DNA of 64,000 nt, from the NCBI GenBank assembly GCA_020636325.1, contig JACJYC010000003.1:62001-126000 (forward strand). Direction: 5' to 3'. Each line of letters begins with the position of its first letter. The first letter of the stretch is position 1. Both the position numbers and the translations under genes were made by a program. The notes under the pieces are model-generated. The model saw nothing but the letters and a program-made list of their open reading frames with translations, did no database searches and had not been told where the DNA came from. This document shows, in pieces, positions 43,828 through 52,654 of this stretch. This DNA comes from Lewinellaceae bacterium. GTDB lineage: Bacteria; Bacteroidota; Bacteroidia; Chitinophagales; Saprospiraceae.

Positions 43828-43860
43828 GCCGATAGCTTAGGTTATCGGCTCTTTTTTTTT
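43828..43860 (+). terminator. intrinsic terminator
   Basis: GCCGATA (43828-43834) pairs with TATCGGC (43843-43849), followed by TC and a run of nine T (43852-43860). It ends the small secreted protein gene on the plus strand, just before the convergent hydrolase gene. Confidence 0.88.
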
Positions 43861-43865
43861 GCCGG

Positions 43866-44726
43866 CTACCAAAGGGAAGCGTACAGGATTTCTTCCAGCC
43901 TGTTGAGGAACCCAAAACGGCCGGCGCCGCTCATTTCATGCACGGAGGCAAACGGGAAAGCGCCGGCCAGTTTTTTACGAACATGCCGGTTGGCGGGGCT
44001 GTCCGGTTCGTTGTGCCATAGATGGACGCGTTGCCGGATGTCCTCCAGCCTGAAAGGCAACGGGCGTTCGAGGGCCGCCAGGTCGCCGACGGGCCCTGCG
44101 GCGGGGTCGCTCCAGGCGTCTTCAAGGGTGAGGTACAGGGCTCGCCTGATCTTGTCCGACTGCAAAAACCGGCGATCCCGGTCATTGAGGTCCTTCAGGA
44201 AGAGTTGCAGCCATTTTTCCGGATTTTTGCGGTATTTTTTGGCTTGCCAGAAGAAATAACGGCGGGCAATGCCCGGGAAATACCGGGCCAGCAAGGTCGA
44301 CCACCTGACGGCTCCATCGGCCAGCTTCCAGTATTCGCGGTCACCGATGGGCGGCATCGGGCTGATCAGGATCAGGAATTCCACCAACTCGGGGTAGGCC
44401 GCGGCAAAGGCAATGGCAAAAGGCGCGCCGGCCGACCACCCGATGGCAGCGCAGCTCTCGTGTCCGAGTTTTTCCACCAACAGCGCGGCGTCATCCGCAA
44501 TGTCGCAGAGGGAATACCCCGGCCGCGAATCGGAAGCGCCAACCCCCGGCCGGTCAAAGCTGACCAGCGACCAGCGGTGCCGGTCCAGCCATTGCTCATC
44601 CGCCACCAGCGTATTCCGGGAGGATCCGAAGTCGTGGAAGAAGATGACCGGAAAATGCGCCTGATGCCCATACAGGTTATAGGCCACATTTCGTTGGTCC
44701 GGCATTCTGATGGTGGAAGTTTTCAT
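43866..44726 (-). CDS. alpha/beta hydrolase
   Basis: 286 aa from the ATG at 44726; the frame extends to a TTG at 44741 that is less likely. The fold landmarks are VIFFHDFGSSRNT (oxyanion HG-like turn, here HDFG), SFDRPGVGASDSRPGYSL and the nucleophile elbow GWSAGA with Ser98. EPDSPAN and SVHEMSGAG near the end probably supply the acid and His. The substrate cannot be predicted; the family includes esterases, lipases and peptidases. No signal peptide, so it is cytoplasmic. Confidence 0.88.
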   Translation of the reverse strand: MKTSTIRMPDQRNVAYNLYGHQAHFPVIFFHDFGSSRNTLVADEQWLDRHRWSLVSFDRPGVGASDSRPGYSLCDIADDAALLVEKLGHESCAAIGWSAGAPFAIAFAAAYPELVEFLILISPMPPIGDREYWKLADGAVRWSTLLARYFPGIARRYFFWQAKKYRKNPEKWLQLFLKDLNDRDRRFLQSDKIRRALYLTLEDAWSDPAAGPVGDLAALERPLPFRLEDIRQRVHLWHNEPDSPANRHVRKKLAGAFPFASVHEMSGAGRFGFLNRLEEILYASLW

Positions 44727-44799
44727 TGCGTTACCCGTCAAGCCTAAGGAGGACTTTCAATCCGTGAATGGTCACGCGCGCTTATTTTTTCCTTTCTTC

Positions 44800-44831
44800 T
44801 TTGCAAGACTACCGGAATTGGGGTAACTTGC
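44800..44831 (+). promoter_or_regulatory. probable promoter for the LytTR/hybrid kinase pair
   Basis: TTTG (44800-44803), 20-base spacer and TAACTTGC (44824-44831), a partial match to TAnnTTTG. It lies 26 bases before the ATG at 44857. Confidence 0.45.
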
Positions 44832-44856
44832 ATCTCTTTAAAGGCTTTGCGGAGAT

Positions 44857-45543
44857 ATGATTGAATGCGTGATCATCGATGACAATCCAATGGCCAGGAC
44901 CGCCCTGCGCAACCTGGTTCGCCAGGTCAAAAGCCTGGAACTGATCGGTGAATGTGAAAGCGCCATGGACGCCTACGAGTTCCTGCAGCGGAAAAAGGCC
45001 GATCTGCTTTTGCTGGATGTCGAAATGCCGGACATGAGCGGCCTGGAGTTGTTGCGCAGCCTGGACAATCCGCCTGCGGTCATCCTCATCACTTCCAAAT
45101 CCGATTACGCGGTTGACGCCTTTGGCCTCAAGGTGCTGGATTACATCGTAAAGCCCGTCACCCTGGCGCGATTGCTGCAGGCCGTCGACCGGCTGGCCGA
45201 ATCCCGGCACACGGCCAGGTCAGCCGAACATTCGGGGTACATCTTCGTACGGGAAGAGAACACCCTGGTCCGGATCGACCTGGAAGACATCCTTTACCTG
45301 GAAGCTATGGGGGATTACGTCCGGATCGCCACCCCGCAGAAGAAACACACCGTTCACCAGACCATGAAGAACCTGCTGGACAAACTTCCGGCCGACCGGT
45401 TTTTCAGGTGCCACCGTTCCTATATCATCGCTCCGGACAAGATCGAAAGCATTGCCGACAATATGATTGTGATCAACAAGGATGTGATCCCGCTCAGCGA
45501 AACGAACAAAAAGGAGTTGATGGACCGGATCAATCTCATTTAA
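44857..45543 (+). CDS. LytTR-family response regulator
   Basis: 228 aa. The receiver domain has the acidic pair Asp8-Asp9 (VIIDDNPMART), phosphoacceptor Asp54 (LLLLDVEMPDMSG) and the YIVKPVT lysine. The LytTR domain follows (IRVREE-like FVREENTLVRIDLEDILYLE, then DRFFRCHRSYIIAPDKIESI). It is 18 bases in front of a hybrid kinase gene. LytTR regulators usually pair with LytS-type kinases, so coupling with a HisKA-type hybrid is less common. Confidence 0.93.
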   Translation: MIECVIIDDNPMARTALRNLVRQVKSLELIGECESAMDAYEFLQRKKADLLLLDVEMPDMSGLELLRSLDNPPAVILITSKSDYAVDAFGLKVLDYIVKPVTLARLLQAVDRLAESRHTARSAEHSGYIFVREENTLVRIDLEDILYLEAMGDYVRIATPQKKHTVHQTMKNLLDKLPADRFFRCHRSYIIAPDKIESIADNMIVINKDVIPLSETNKKELMDRINLI

Positions 45544-45561
45544 CCGGATGACGCCCCCTTT

Positions 45562-47766
45562 ATGAAAAGGCTATTCGACACCATTTTCCATATCCCCAAA
45601 AGCTGGCGGCTCGAAACGCGCGTACTGGGCCTGTCGGCGCTGGGGCTGTTCGCGTTGATCTTTATCCAGGTCAATTTCGGCGAAACCCTGGACGAAAAGG
45701 CCAATACCCGTGAGATGGTCCTTCGATACCTGATTGCCTATGAGTCCTTTGAAAATGTAGAGGATACATTGGTGGAGGTCAATCAGCTGCTTTCCGCGCT
45801 GAAGGAGAATCCCGACCCGGCCGACCAGGCAAAAGTGGAAGACCACCTGAAACACCTGACGCAAAGCCTCGACCGGCTGAACAGCCACCTGGCCAATGAA
45901 CCCGAACTTAAGGACAGCATCAACCGCCTGATCAACAACCGGATCGACCAGGCCAAAGCCGACCTTCCGCTGCTGATGAACAAAGTCCCCGTAGACCTGC
46001 GGAAGGTCAACTGGAGCGAGTCGCTCAACCATTTCCGGTCGGCCCTGTTCGATAAACGCGAGGAAGCCATCCGGTTCGCACTGGAAAAAGGCGCGCGCGA
46101 TGACGACCAGGAAGGCATTTCGGGGCAGATCGGCGTGATCATCCTCTTTATCCTGATCTTTTTGATCTTCTTTGTCGTTTACCACGGCATGCGGCGCACC
46201 CGGCAGGATGAGCGCAAGCTGGTCAGGGCCCGCGAGGAGGCCGAGGCGGCCGTGGTCACCAAAGAGCACTTCCTGGCCAACATGAGCCATGAGATCCGGA
46301 CCCCGCTCAACGCTATCATCGGTTTTTCCCGCAATCTTTCCGAAACGCAGCTGAACGAACGCCAGTCCGAATTCGCACAAGGCATCGAATCCGCCGGAAG
46401 AACCCTGCTCACCATCGTCAATGACGTGCTGGACCTGTCCAAACTGGAGGCCGGCATGGTCCGGATCGAGGCCATTCCTTTTCAGTTGAACAGCCTGCTG
46501 GACTCCATCGGCCGGATCTTCCAACGGCAGGCCCACGACAAGGGGATCGAGCTCGTTATTCACCAGGAAAACCAGGCGCCCGATATCCTGATCGGCGACC
46601 CTACCCGGCTCACCCAGATGCTGGTCAACCTGGTGGGCAATGCCGTTAAATTCACGCCGCACGGAAGGGTGGACGTCTTCACCAGGGTCATCAACCGGCA
46701 GGATGAAAACGTGGTGATCAGTTTCAAGATCCAGGATACCGGCATCGGCATTTCGGCGGATAAGCTGGAGTCGATCTTTGAACGCTTCGAACAAGGCTCG
46801 GCCAGCATTACCCGGCAATACGGCGGGGCGGGGCTCGGTTTGTCCATCGTTAAAAAACTCGCCGAACTCCAGGGCGGGCAGGTGCTGGTGCACAGCAAGG
46901 AAGGGAAAGGCACCACCTTTTACCTGGAGATCCCCTACCGGCTGCCGAGGGAGGGAGAAGTCCCCGAACCGGCCTTCGACGAGGCGGAATTGTTGTCGGC
47001 CCGCGACCGGCTCAACCGGCTGAAGGTGCTGGTGGTGGAAGACAACCCGCTGAACCAGCGCATTACGGCCCTGATGCTGGAAAAATGGGGCGTTCGGGCC
47101 GAACTCGCCAAAAACGGGCTTGAAGCCGTCCGGTTGGCGGAAGAAGCGCATTTCGACCTGATCCTGATGGACCTGCAGATGCCCGAAATGGACGGTTATG
47201 AGGCCGCGCGCACCCTCCGCAAAAAGCTGGATCTGAAAGCCCCCATCATCGCCATGACGGCCCATGCCCTGGCCGGCGAACAGGAGAAATGCATAGACGC
47301 CGGCATGAACGCCTACCTGAGCAAACCCTTCCGCGATCAGGACCTGCTCAAGGTCATTTTCCGGTTTTTCCCTGAGGACATGGAACTGCCGGAAGCGGAA
47401 AAGGGGGAAAACGTCCAGATCAATTTCAACTACCTGAAGGAACTCAGCGGCGGCGATCCGTCGGCGCTGGCAGAGCTGGCCGGCATTTTCCTCAGTCATG
47501 CGCCGGCTGAACTGGAAAAAATGAAAAAGGCGTTCGGCGACCGCGATTTCCCGCTGCTGGCAGAGACGGCCCACAGCATGAAAAGCACCGTTGCTTATAT
47601 GGGTATGGATCAATCGCTGGGCGCCCGGCTCAAACAACTGGAAATCATCGCAAGCGCGCAAAAACCGAAACCGGCCGAGATACAACCGCTCCTCAATCAG
47701 GTGGAAAAAATGACCCAAACGGCCACGGAGCTGGTGCGAAAGGAGGTCATCCGGTCCGAAAAATGA
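45562..47766 (+). CDS. hybrid histidine kinase (HisKA-HATPase-REC-Hpt)
   Basis: 734 aa. Two membrane helices (about 20-38 and 192-212) frame a ~150-residue helical sensor region. HisKA carries His243 in NMSHEIRTPLNAIIGFS. The HATPase domain has GDPTRLTQMLVNLVGNAVKF, DTGIGI and GGAGLGLSIVKKLAELQGG. The receiver follows, with Asp537 in LILMDLQMPEMDGYE. An Hpt domain ends the chain with His671 in AETAHSMKSTVAYMG. The architecture allows a full internal phosphorelay; the free output step would be the LytTR regulator just upstream. The signal is unknown. Confidence 0.95.
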   Translation: MKRLFDTIFHIPKSWRLETRVLGLSALGLFALIFIQVNFGETLDEKANTREMVLRYLIAYESFENVEDTLVEVNQLLSALKENPDPADQAKVEDHLKHLTQSLDRLNSHLANEPELKDSINRLINNRIDQAKADLPLLMNKVPVDLRKVNWSESLNHFRSALFDKREEAIRFALEKGARDDDQEGISGQIGVIILFILIFLIFFVVYHGMRRTRQDERKLVRAREEAEAAVVTKEHFLANMSHEIRTPLNAIIGFSRNLSETQLNERQSEFAQGIESAGRTLLTIVNDVLDLSKLEAGMVRIEAIPFQLNSLLDSIGRIFQRQAHDKGIELVIHQENQAPDILIGDPTRLTQMLVNLVGNAVKFTPHGRVDVFTRVINRQDENVVISFKIQDTGIGISADKLESIFERFEQGSASITRQYGGAGLGLSIVKKLAELQGGQVLVHSKEGKGTTFYLEIPYRLPREGEVPEPAFDEAELLSARDRLNRLKVLVVEDNPLNQRITALMLEKWGVRAELAKNGLEAVRLAEEAHFDLILMDLQMPEMDGYEAARTLRKKLDLKAPIIAMTAHALAGEQEKCIDAGMNAYLSKPFRDQDLLKVIFRFFPEDMELPEAEKGENVQINFNYLKELSGGDPSALAELAGIFLSHAPAELEKMKKAFGDRDFPLLAETAHSMKSTVAYMGMDQSLGARLKQLEIIASAQKPKPAEIQPLLNQVEKMTQTATELVRKEVIRSEK

Positions 47767-47846
47767 CTCACCGAAGTGATCCGGGGATTAAACGACAGAT
47801 CCGGGGCGCTCAACGAAAGGTTCCTTCCAAACCCATTTCAGACAGG

Positions 47847-47854
47847 TAATTTTG
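47847..47854 (+). promoter_or_regulatory. -7 element for the ECF sigma gene
   Basis: TAATTTTG matches TAnnTTTG and lies 33 bases before the ATG. No TTG is present at the expected -33 position, so the promoter may be weak or read by another sigma factor. Confidence 0.4.
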
Positions 47855-47887
47855 AGGTATTGAACAACCTGAATAAAATTACTTGCC

Positions 47888-48457
47888 ATGACAACCCAAT
47901 CTACCTCGCAGCTCGCTGACGAAGAACTTGTCGCCGGTTTCAGAGCGACACGGGATGAATCCTGTTTCGTTGAACTGTACAACCGGTATTCCCAGAAGAT
48001 CTTCCAATATTGCCTGACCATAACCAAGGATTCCGAAGTGGCCTCGGATATCAGTCAGGATGTGTTCCTTTCGGCCGTGGAAAAAATGGACCAGCTCCGC
48101 AATCCGTCCATCTTCAAAGGATGGCTGTTCCGCATCGCCCGAAACGAATGCATGGACTATTACAAAAAGAACACGCGCCTCCGGTTTGTACCGGCTGACG
48201 AACGGTTCGACCTTGCAGCGGACGAATCCGGCGTCGAATCCGCCCGGGAAAAAGAAAAAATGCTTTCCTCGGTCGAAATGCTGTTCAGCAATATGGAAGA
48301 AGATACCCGTACACTGTTAGGCCTCAAATACTTTGAAAACTACACCATCGAGGACCTCGAAGCGAGGTACCACGTCGGCAAAAGCGCTATCAAAATGCGC
48401 CTTTCAAGAGCCCGCAACCGGATACTGAATGCCTATCACGATATGCAGCGGGCATGA
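47888..48457 (+). CDS. ECF-family RNA polymerase sigma factor
   Basis: 189 aa. Region 2 is clear: FVELYNRYSQKIFQYCLTIT, SDISQDVFLSAVEKMDQLRN and IFKGWLFRIARNECMDYYKK. Region 4 is TRTLLGLKYFENYTIEDLEA and KSAIKMRLSRARNRILNAYH. No anti-sigma gene with a membrane helix follows; the transcript ends at a terminator 47 bases later. Regulation of its activity is therefore not explained by neighbours. Confidence 0.94.
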   Translation: MTTQSTSQLADEELVAGFRATRDESCFVELYNRYSQKIFQYCLTITKDSEVASDISQDVFLSAVEKMDQLRNPSIFKGWLFRIARNECMDYYKKNTRLRFVPADERFDLAADESGVESAREKEKMLSSVEMLFSNMEEDTRTLLGLKYFENYTIEDLEARYHVGKSAIKMRLSRARNRILNAYHDMQRA

Positions 48458-48503
48458 ACTGAATATGTTCAATCCGATTTCCCCCAAAAACCAACCATGG
48501 TAG

Positions 48504-48538
48504 AAGCGCGGCCGACGCAAGTCAACCGCGCCTTTTTT
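48504..48538 (+). terminator. intrinsic terminator after the ECF sigma gene
   Basis: GCGCGG (48506-48511) pairs with CCGCGC (48526-48531), followed by C and six T (48533-48538). Confidence 0.75.
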
Positions 48539-48549
48539 ATTGATGTTGC

Positions 48550-48975
48550 TCACCTTTGGTCATCATCCCGTTCGCCATCCGAAAGGCTTCCGCCCCGGGT
48601 TCGGATGAGGACGACTCCGTTGCCGCCGTCCGAGCCGTATATCATGGTTTCGGCCGGCGATTTCAGGACCTCCACCGATGCGATGTCGTAAATGCTGACA
48701 GCATTGTTGGCCTGCACATAGCTGTGGCCCATCCGAACGCCGTCGATCACGTACAGCGGCCGCCCGCCCCGGATAAATACATCGGCATTCCCATAGCGAT
48801 CGTCAACGAACACGCCCGGCACATAGACCAGGAAATCCGCAAGGGTTTGGGGGTTGGAAATGGAGATAACCCGGTCGTCGCTGTTGGCGCCGGCGTATTC
48901 CGTATCTGTTCTGGTGGTTGCACAGGCGGAAAGGAGGACCGCTGTGAACAAACCTGTGATGATGTGATTTTTCAT
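48550..48975 (-). CDS. stand-alone TonB plug-domain lipoprotein
   Basis: 141 aa. MKNHIITGLFTAVLLSACAT ends in a good lipobox (LSAC). The rest is a TonB-receptor plug domain: LADFLVYVPGVFVDDRYGNA, then DVFIRGGRPLYVIDGVRMGH and NAVSIYDIASVEVLKSPAET, MIYGSDGGNGVVLIRTRGG. These are the landmarks of SusC/FecA-type plugs. The ~600-residue barrel is absent; the gene ends in a polar tail (SLSDGERDDDQR). It is complete, with start, lipobox and stop, so it is not simply a broken receptor. It is co-directional with the HtrA gene but separated by terminators. Confidence 0.85.
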   Translation of the reverse strand: MKNHIITGLFTAVLLSACATTRTDTEYAGANSDDRVISISNPQTLADFLVYVPGVFVDDRYGNADVFIRGGRPLYVIDGVRMGHSYVQANNAVSIYDIASVEVLKSPAETMIYGSDGGNGVVLIRTRGGSLSDGERDDDQR

Positions 48976-49001
48976 AGCTTAATATTTTGGTTTTACCGGT
49001 C

Positions 49002-49029
49002 AAAAAAAAAGAGGCGCCGAAAGCGCCTC
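49002..49029 (-). terminator. intrinsic terminator, minus strand
   Basis: GAGGCGC (49011-49017) and GCGCCTC (49023-49029) with a 5-base loop. On the minus strand nine T follow (49002-49010). It separates the HtrA gene from the plug lipoprotein gene. Confidence 0.9.
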
Positions 49030-49103
49030 AAAGAAATTCACCCGACTGTTAAGAATAGTCTTTTTAATTGCTTTTTGGTTAACGGCTTTTGGGTAATTAA
49101 GCG

Positions 49104-49140
49104 AAAGCCGGTCTTCCCTTTTTGAGGTTAGACCGGCTTT
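49104..49140. terminator. long stem-loop downstream of the HtrA gene
   Basis: AAAGCCGGTCT (49104-49114) pairs perfectly with AGACCGGCTTT (49130-49140) over 11 bases with a 15-base loop. The A/T-rich ends could act on either strand. It lies 48 bases past the HtrA stop and probably works together with the stronger terminator at 49002-49029. Confidence 0.65.
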
Positions 49141-49187
49141 TATAATCAAAGGTTTATGCTGCTTTCAAACAATTTTGCATCCGGAGA

Positions 49188-50687
49188 TCAAAGCCCGAAG
49201 GCGTAGTAGTAGACCTGACTGGAGCCCGGATAGACCCCTTCGATCATCACGCCGCCGGATTTTTCCTTCAGCGCTCTGGTCAGGTCCTCCACGGAATGAA
49301 CCGGGTAACGGTCCACTTTGGTGATGATAAACCCGACGCGCATATCGGTCTGGGAGCGAAGTTTGCCGGTCATGAGCTTGGTCACTTTCAGGCCTCCGGA
49401 CAGGTTATTGTCCTCTTTCTCCTTGCTGGACAGGGGCGTGAATTCGGCGCCGAGCATGTCAATGACTTCGCCTTGTTCGTCTCTTTTTACAACATCGGTA
49501 TTGCCCGCCTTGTTCTTGAGGGTTACCGGGATCGTTTTTTCCTGGCCTTTGCGCAGGACGGTCAGGTCGACCTTGTCGCCGGGGCGGTGGCGGCCGATTT
49601 GTTCGAGCAGTTCGGGTGAGGAATTGGTCAGGGCGCCGTCCACTTTGATGATGACATCACCGACCTTCAGGCCAGCCGCGGCGGCAGCGCTGTTTTCCAC
49701 GAGGCTGTCCACCCATACGCCGTCATTGACGGAGAGGCCTTTTTCCTTGGCGAATTTGCCGTCGACGCCGCGAATGATCGCGCCGAGGTAACCGCGTTGG
49801 ACCACGCCGTATTCCTTGATGTCCTTGATGACCTTGGCGGCGATATTGCTCGGCACGGCGAAGGAATACCCGGCATATACGCCGGTCGGGGTAGCGATGG
49901 CAGTATTGATCCCGACGAGTTCGCCGCGGATGTTGACGAGTGCGCCCCCGCTGTTACCCGGGTTGACAGCCGCGTCGGTCTGGATAAAGGATTCGATCGG
50001 CGCCTGGCCTTCCAGGATATTGATGCTGCGGCCTTTGGCGCTGACGATACCTGCCGTAACGGTAGAAGCCAGGTTGAAGGGGTTACCGACGGCAACCACC
50101 CATTCCCCGACCTTCACGTCGTCGGAATTGCCGAACGTAATAAAAGGCAGGTCTTTCTCATCGATCTTGATCAGGGCGATATCCGTATTCGGGTCGGTGC
50201 CGATCAGTTTGGCCGTATAGACCCGCTTGTCGTTGAGGGTGACTTCGAGGTTCTCGGCGTCGCCCGCAACGTGGTTGTTGGTGATGATGTACCCGTCGGT
50301 GCTGATGATGACGCCGGAACCGGTGCCTTCCACCAGATCATCCTGGGGTTGTTGTTGCTGCCGCTGGTCGGGGTTCCCGAAAAAGTCGCGGAAAGGTTCC
50401 GGCAGGGAACGGAAATCGAATCCCTGGGCCATACCGCTGTTCCGGACGTGTTCGGAAGCGCGGATGTGGACAACGGCCGGGAGTGTTCGTTCTGCAGCAG
50501 CGGTAAAGCCGTCGGTCGGTACAACGGCGTCATAGGACCCGGGCACATGGTTGACCAGCCGGGCATTGGTCACTGCGGGAAAGGGCTGCGAAGAGGCTTT
50601 ATCGCCGAATCCCAGGATTTTGGCTCCTCCCAGCGCAACAAGACCGCCTAAAACAGCGGTGAGTAATAAAACGCTTATCTTTTTCAT
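49188..50687 (-). CDS. HtrA/Deg-family serine protease with two PDZ domains
   Basis: 499 aa with an N-terminal signal or anchor (MKKISVLLLTAVLGGLVALG). The trypsin-like domain has the triad His139 (ITNNHVAGD), Asp169 (NTDIALIKID) and Ser246 (DAAVNPGNSGGALVN). PDZ1 begins near RGYLGAIIRGVDGKFAKEKG and includes AAAAGLKVGDVIIKVDG; PDZ2 covers the last ~90 residues. A Gln-rich linker (RQQQQPQDD) lies in the LA loop. The enzyme degrades or refolds damaged envelope proteins in the periplasm. The length and layout are those of DegP/DegQ proteins of Bacteroidota. Confidence 0.95.
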   Translation of the reverse strand: MKKISVLLLTAVLGGLVALGGAKILGFGDKASSQPFPAVTNARLVNHVPGSYDAVVPTDGFTAAAERTLPAVVHIRASEHVRNSGMAQGFDFRSLPEPFRDFFGNPDQRQQQQPQDDLVEGTGSGVIISTDGYIITNNHVAGDAENLEVTLNDKRVYTAKLIGTDPNTDIALIKIDEKDLPFITFGNSDDVKVGEWVVAVGNPFNLASTVTAGIVSAKGRSINILEGQAPIESFIQTDAAVNPGNSGGALVNIRGELVGINTAIATPTGVYAGYSFAVPSNIAAKVIKDIKEYGVVQRGYLGAIIRGVDGKFAKEKGLSVNDGVWVDSLVENSAAAAAGLKVGDVIIKVDGALTNSSPELLEQIGRHRPGDKVDLTVLRKGQEKTIPVTLKNKAGNTDVVKRDEQGEVIDMLGAEFTPLSSKEKEDNNLSGGLKVTKLMTGKLRSQTDMRVGFIITKVDRYPVHSVEDLTRALKEKSGGVMIEGVYPGSSQVYYYAFGL

Positions 50688-50842
50688 CTGTGACGAATTT
50701 TTGAAGTTATAGACCGAAAATAAATGCGGTGTTTTTAACTAAAAAATCGTCTAAAGGACTTAAAGGTTGGGTGGGGTCATCCCCGGCATGCCGAGTTTAA
50801 CCAAAATTTAACAGTTCCATACTTGTAAAACGGCCTTTTACG

Positions 50843-52429
50843 CTACTGAATGGACTTCAAAAAGGCGTCCTTGTTCTTTTCTTTTTCATAGGTTTTAACG
50901 AGGTCGGATAATCCTGTTTTGACCTCATCGATTTCGGATTGGAGGGTTGGGATTGACGTGTTGAATTTTTTGTCCTCCTTAGGCGCTTCAAACACGGCAG
51001 CTACAGCCTTCATTTTTTCGGGCGCCTTTTCCAGCGAACTTTTTTCAAATTTTGAGGACAGGCCTGAAAATACAGCATCAAGGACGTCGGCAAGTCCGAT
51101 CAAGGCTTTCAGGGTCTGGGCGTTTGCTACCAGGTTCTTTACAAAATCAATACCCGGAACGGTAAGGGCTTCCAGTTGGTCATTGATCCTTTTAACGTAT
51201 TCCTTGACGTCGCTGACCACCTCTACAGCTGAGAATTTTTCGTTCAACCCGGAAATGGTGGATTTAACGCCGCTCAGTTTATTCAGTTCGGTTATCATGG
51301 TTTGGCCGGCCACATTCAATTTGTCGTAAACGCTGCCGAGGTTAGCCTTTTTATCTTTTTGCGGCTTGCCGGCCTTATCGTCATCTTTCGCTCTAAGGTC
51401 GGCAATTATATTCTTCAAGTCTTCCAATCCCAGCCTGAGGGCTTTGATTTCCATACCGACTGAGCTGAACTGTCCTTTGTATTCTTCGATTTTGGCCTGC
51501 TCCGCTTTTTCAAGACCCAGTTGGGATTCAAGGTCTTTCAGTTTTTGCTCGGCAGCCATTTTTGCTTTTTCAGCCTCTTCAAGCGGGGTTGTCTTCTTCT
51601 TCAAAGGTTGGTCGGGAGCGTCTTCATCGACCTTTATGAGCTTTTTCAATTCGGCTATATCTGCTGAAAGGCTGGTATCCGGTTTTAGGCCGTTCAATTG
51701 CTGAAACCCGGCCAGCGCAGCATCTTCTTCCTTGCCCAACGCCTCCAGTTTCTGGGTCAGGTCCGCTACCAGGGCCTTGTGCGCTGCATCTGTCTGATCG
51801 TAGAAATTTTTGGCCGATGGGATATTGATGGTCAGAAAATCCTCGCTCAGGTATTTTTCCAGGTCGCCGTACAGACTCTTGATGTTTTGCTCTATCAGGC
51901 GGATTTTGAACGGATCTTTTTCCTTGGGAATTTCCTTCTTGATTATCTCTTTGTTCTTATCGACCGCTGCCGTTTTATTTTCCTCTTCCGCAACCAGGCC
52001 GACTAACAGCTCTGCGAACAGTTGATCGTCACTTTGGTGGATATCGCTTGCCAGGTTTTCGCTTAATTTCACGATAGTGCCGAACCCGTCTTTTATCTTT
52101 CCGGCAGCTTTCAGATTGGCGGCAAGCCCCGGTAAAAGCGTCCCGGCATAAGTGGTATCCAATCGGGTAACCAGGTCCTTTGCAAAAGCAAGGCCGTCTG
52201 CGACTTCTTCCAGGATGGTTTTTTCCAGGTTTTGAACGCTTTCAGCATCCCCGTTCAGGTATTGATAGAAGGCATTCATTTTTTTGGCACAATCCAGGAG
52301 TTTCTTCTGGTAAGCGAGTTGCATGCCTGAATCCGGAGCGGCAGGGGTTGTTGAAACGGCTTCGCCCCCATTTAAGGCGTCAAGAATTCCCTTTTGCAGG
52401 GCATCCAGTTCGGTTTTAGCGTCTGACAT
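50843..52429 (-). CDS. orphan coiled-coil protein, unknown function
   Basis: 528 aa, no signal peptide or membrane helix. It is almost wholly helical and charged, with heptad-like stretches (for example EEAEKAKMAAEQKLKDLESQ, about 280-330) and Lys/Asp-rich linkers. I recognise no domain. It stands alone, with 155 bases to the HtrA start and 225 to the glycosyltransferase stop. Clear start and stop and uniform composition support a real gene. It could be a cytoskeletal or scaffold protein, but this is only an impression from the fold type. Confidence 0.65.
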   Translation of the reverse strand: MSDAKTELDALQKGILDALNGGEAVSTTPAAPDSGMQLAYQKKLLDCAKKMNAFYQYLNGDAESVQNLEKTILEEVADGLAFAKDLVTRLDTTYAGTLLPGLAANLKAAGKIKDGFGTIVKLSENLASDIHQSDDQLFAELLVGLVAEEENKTAAVDKNKEIIKKEIPKEKDPFKIRLIEQNIKSLYGDLEKYLSEDFLTINIPSAKNFYDQTDAAHKALVADLTQKLEALGKEEDAALAGFQQLNGLKPDTSLSADIAELKKLIKVDEDAPDQPLKKKTTPLEEAEKAKMAAEQKLKDLESQLGLEKAEQAKIEEYKGQFSSVGMEIKALRLGLEDLKNIIADLRAKDDDKAGKPQKDKKANLGSVYDKLNVAGQTMITELNKLSGVKSTISGLNEKFSAVEVVSDVKEYVKRINDQLEALTVPGIDFVKNLVANAQTLKALIGLADVLDAVFSGLSSKFEKSSLEKAPEKMKAVAAVFEAPKEDKKFNTSIPTLQSEIDEVKTGLSDLVKTYEKEKNKDAFLKSIQ

Positions 52430-52654
52430 GGTTTTAGGTTTTTTAGCGATGGATTAAAATTATGGATTCATTCCGGATATCCTCATCCGAAATTCAGAAA
52501 CAAAGACTTTGTTCCAAATTTTCATCGACAGGAACAATGCACTCCATAAAATATCGAGATAAATACGCAGCAACTGCGTAGGGGACTGGCACAACTGACA
52601 TCAAATACTGTCTGGTAAAGATACCAATTCCAGGTTAAAAAACAAATTTACGGT

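Noticed and set aside
45571..47718. 715-codon open frame antisense to the hybrid kinase
   Set aside because: Codon bias of a GC-rich gene leaves the antisense frame open. The plus strand encodes a textbook kinase over its full length.
48550..48975. Frameshifted fragment of a full TonB-dependent receptor
   Set aside because: No barrel-coding sequence downstream in any frame; a terminator from the sigma gene and a normal stop follow.
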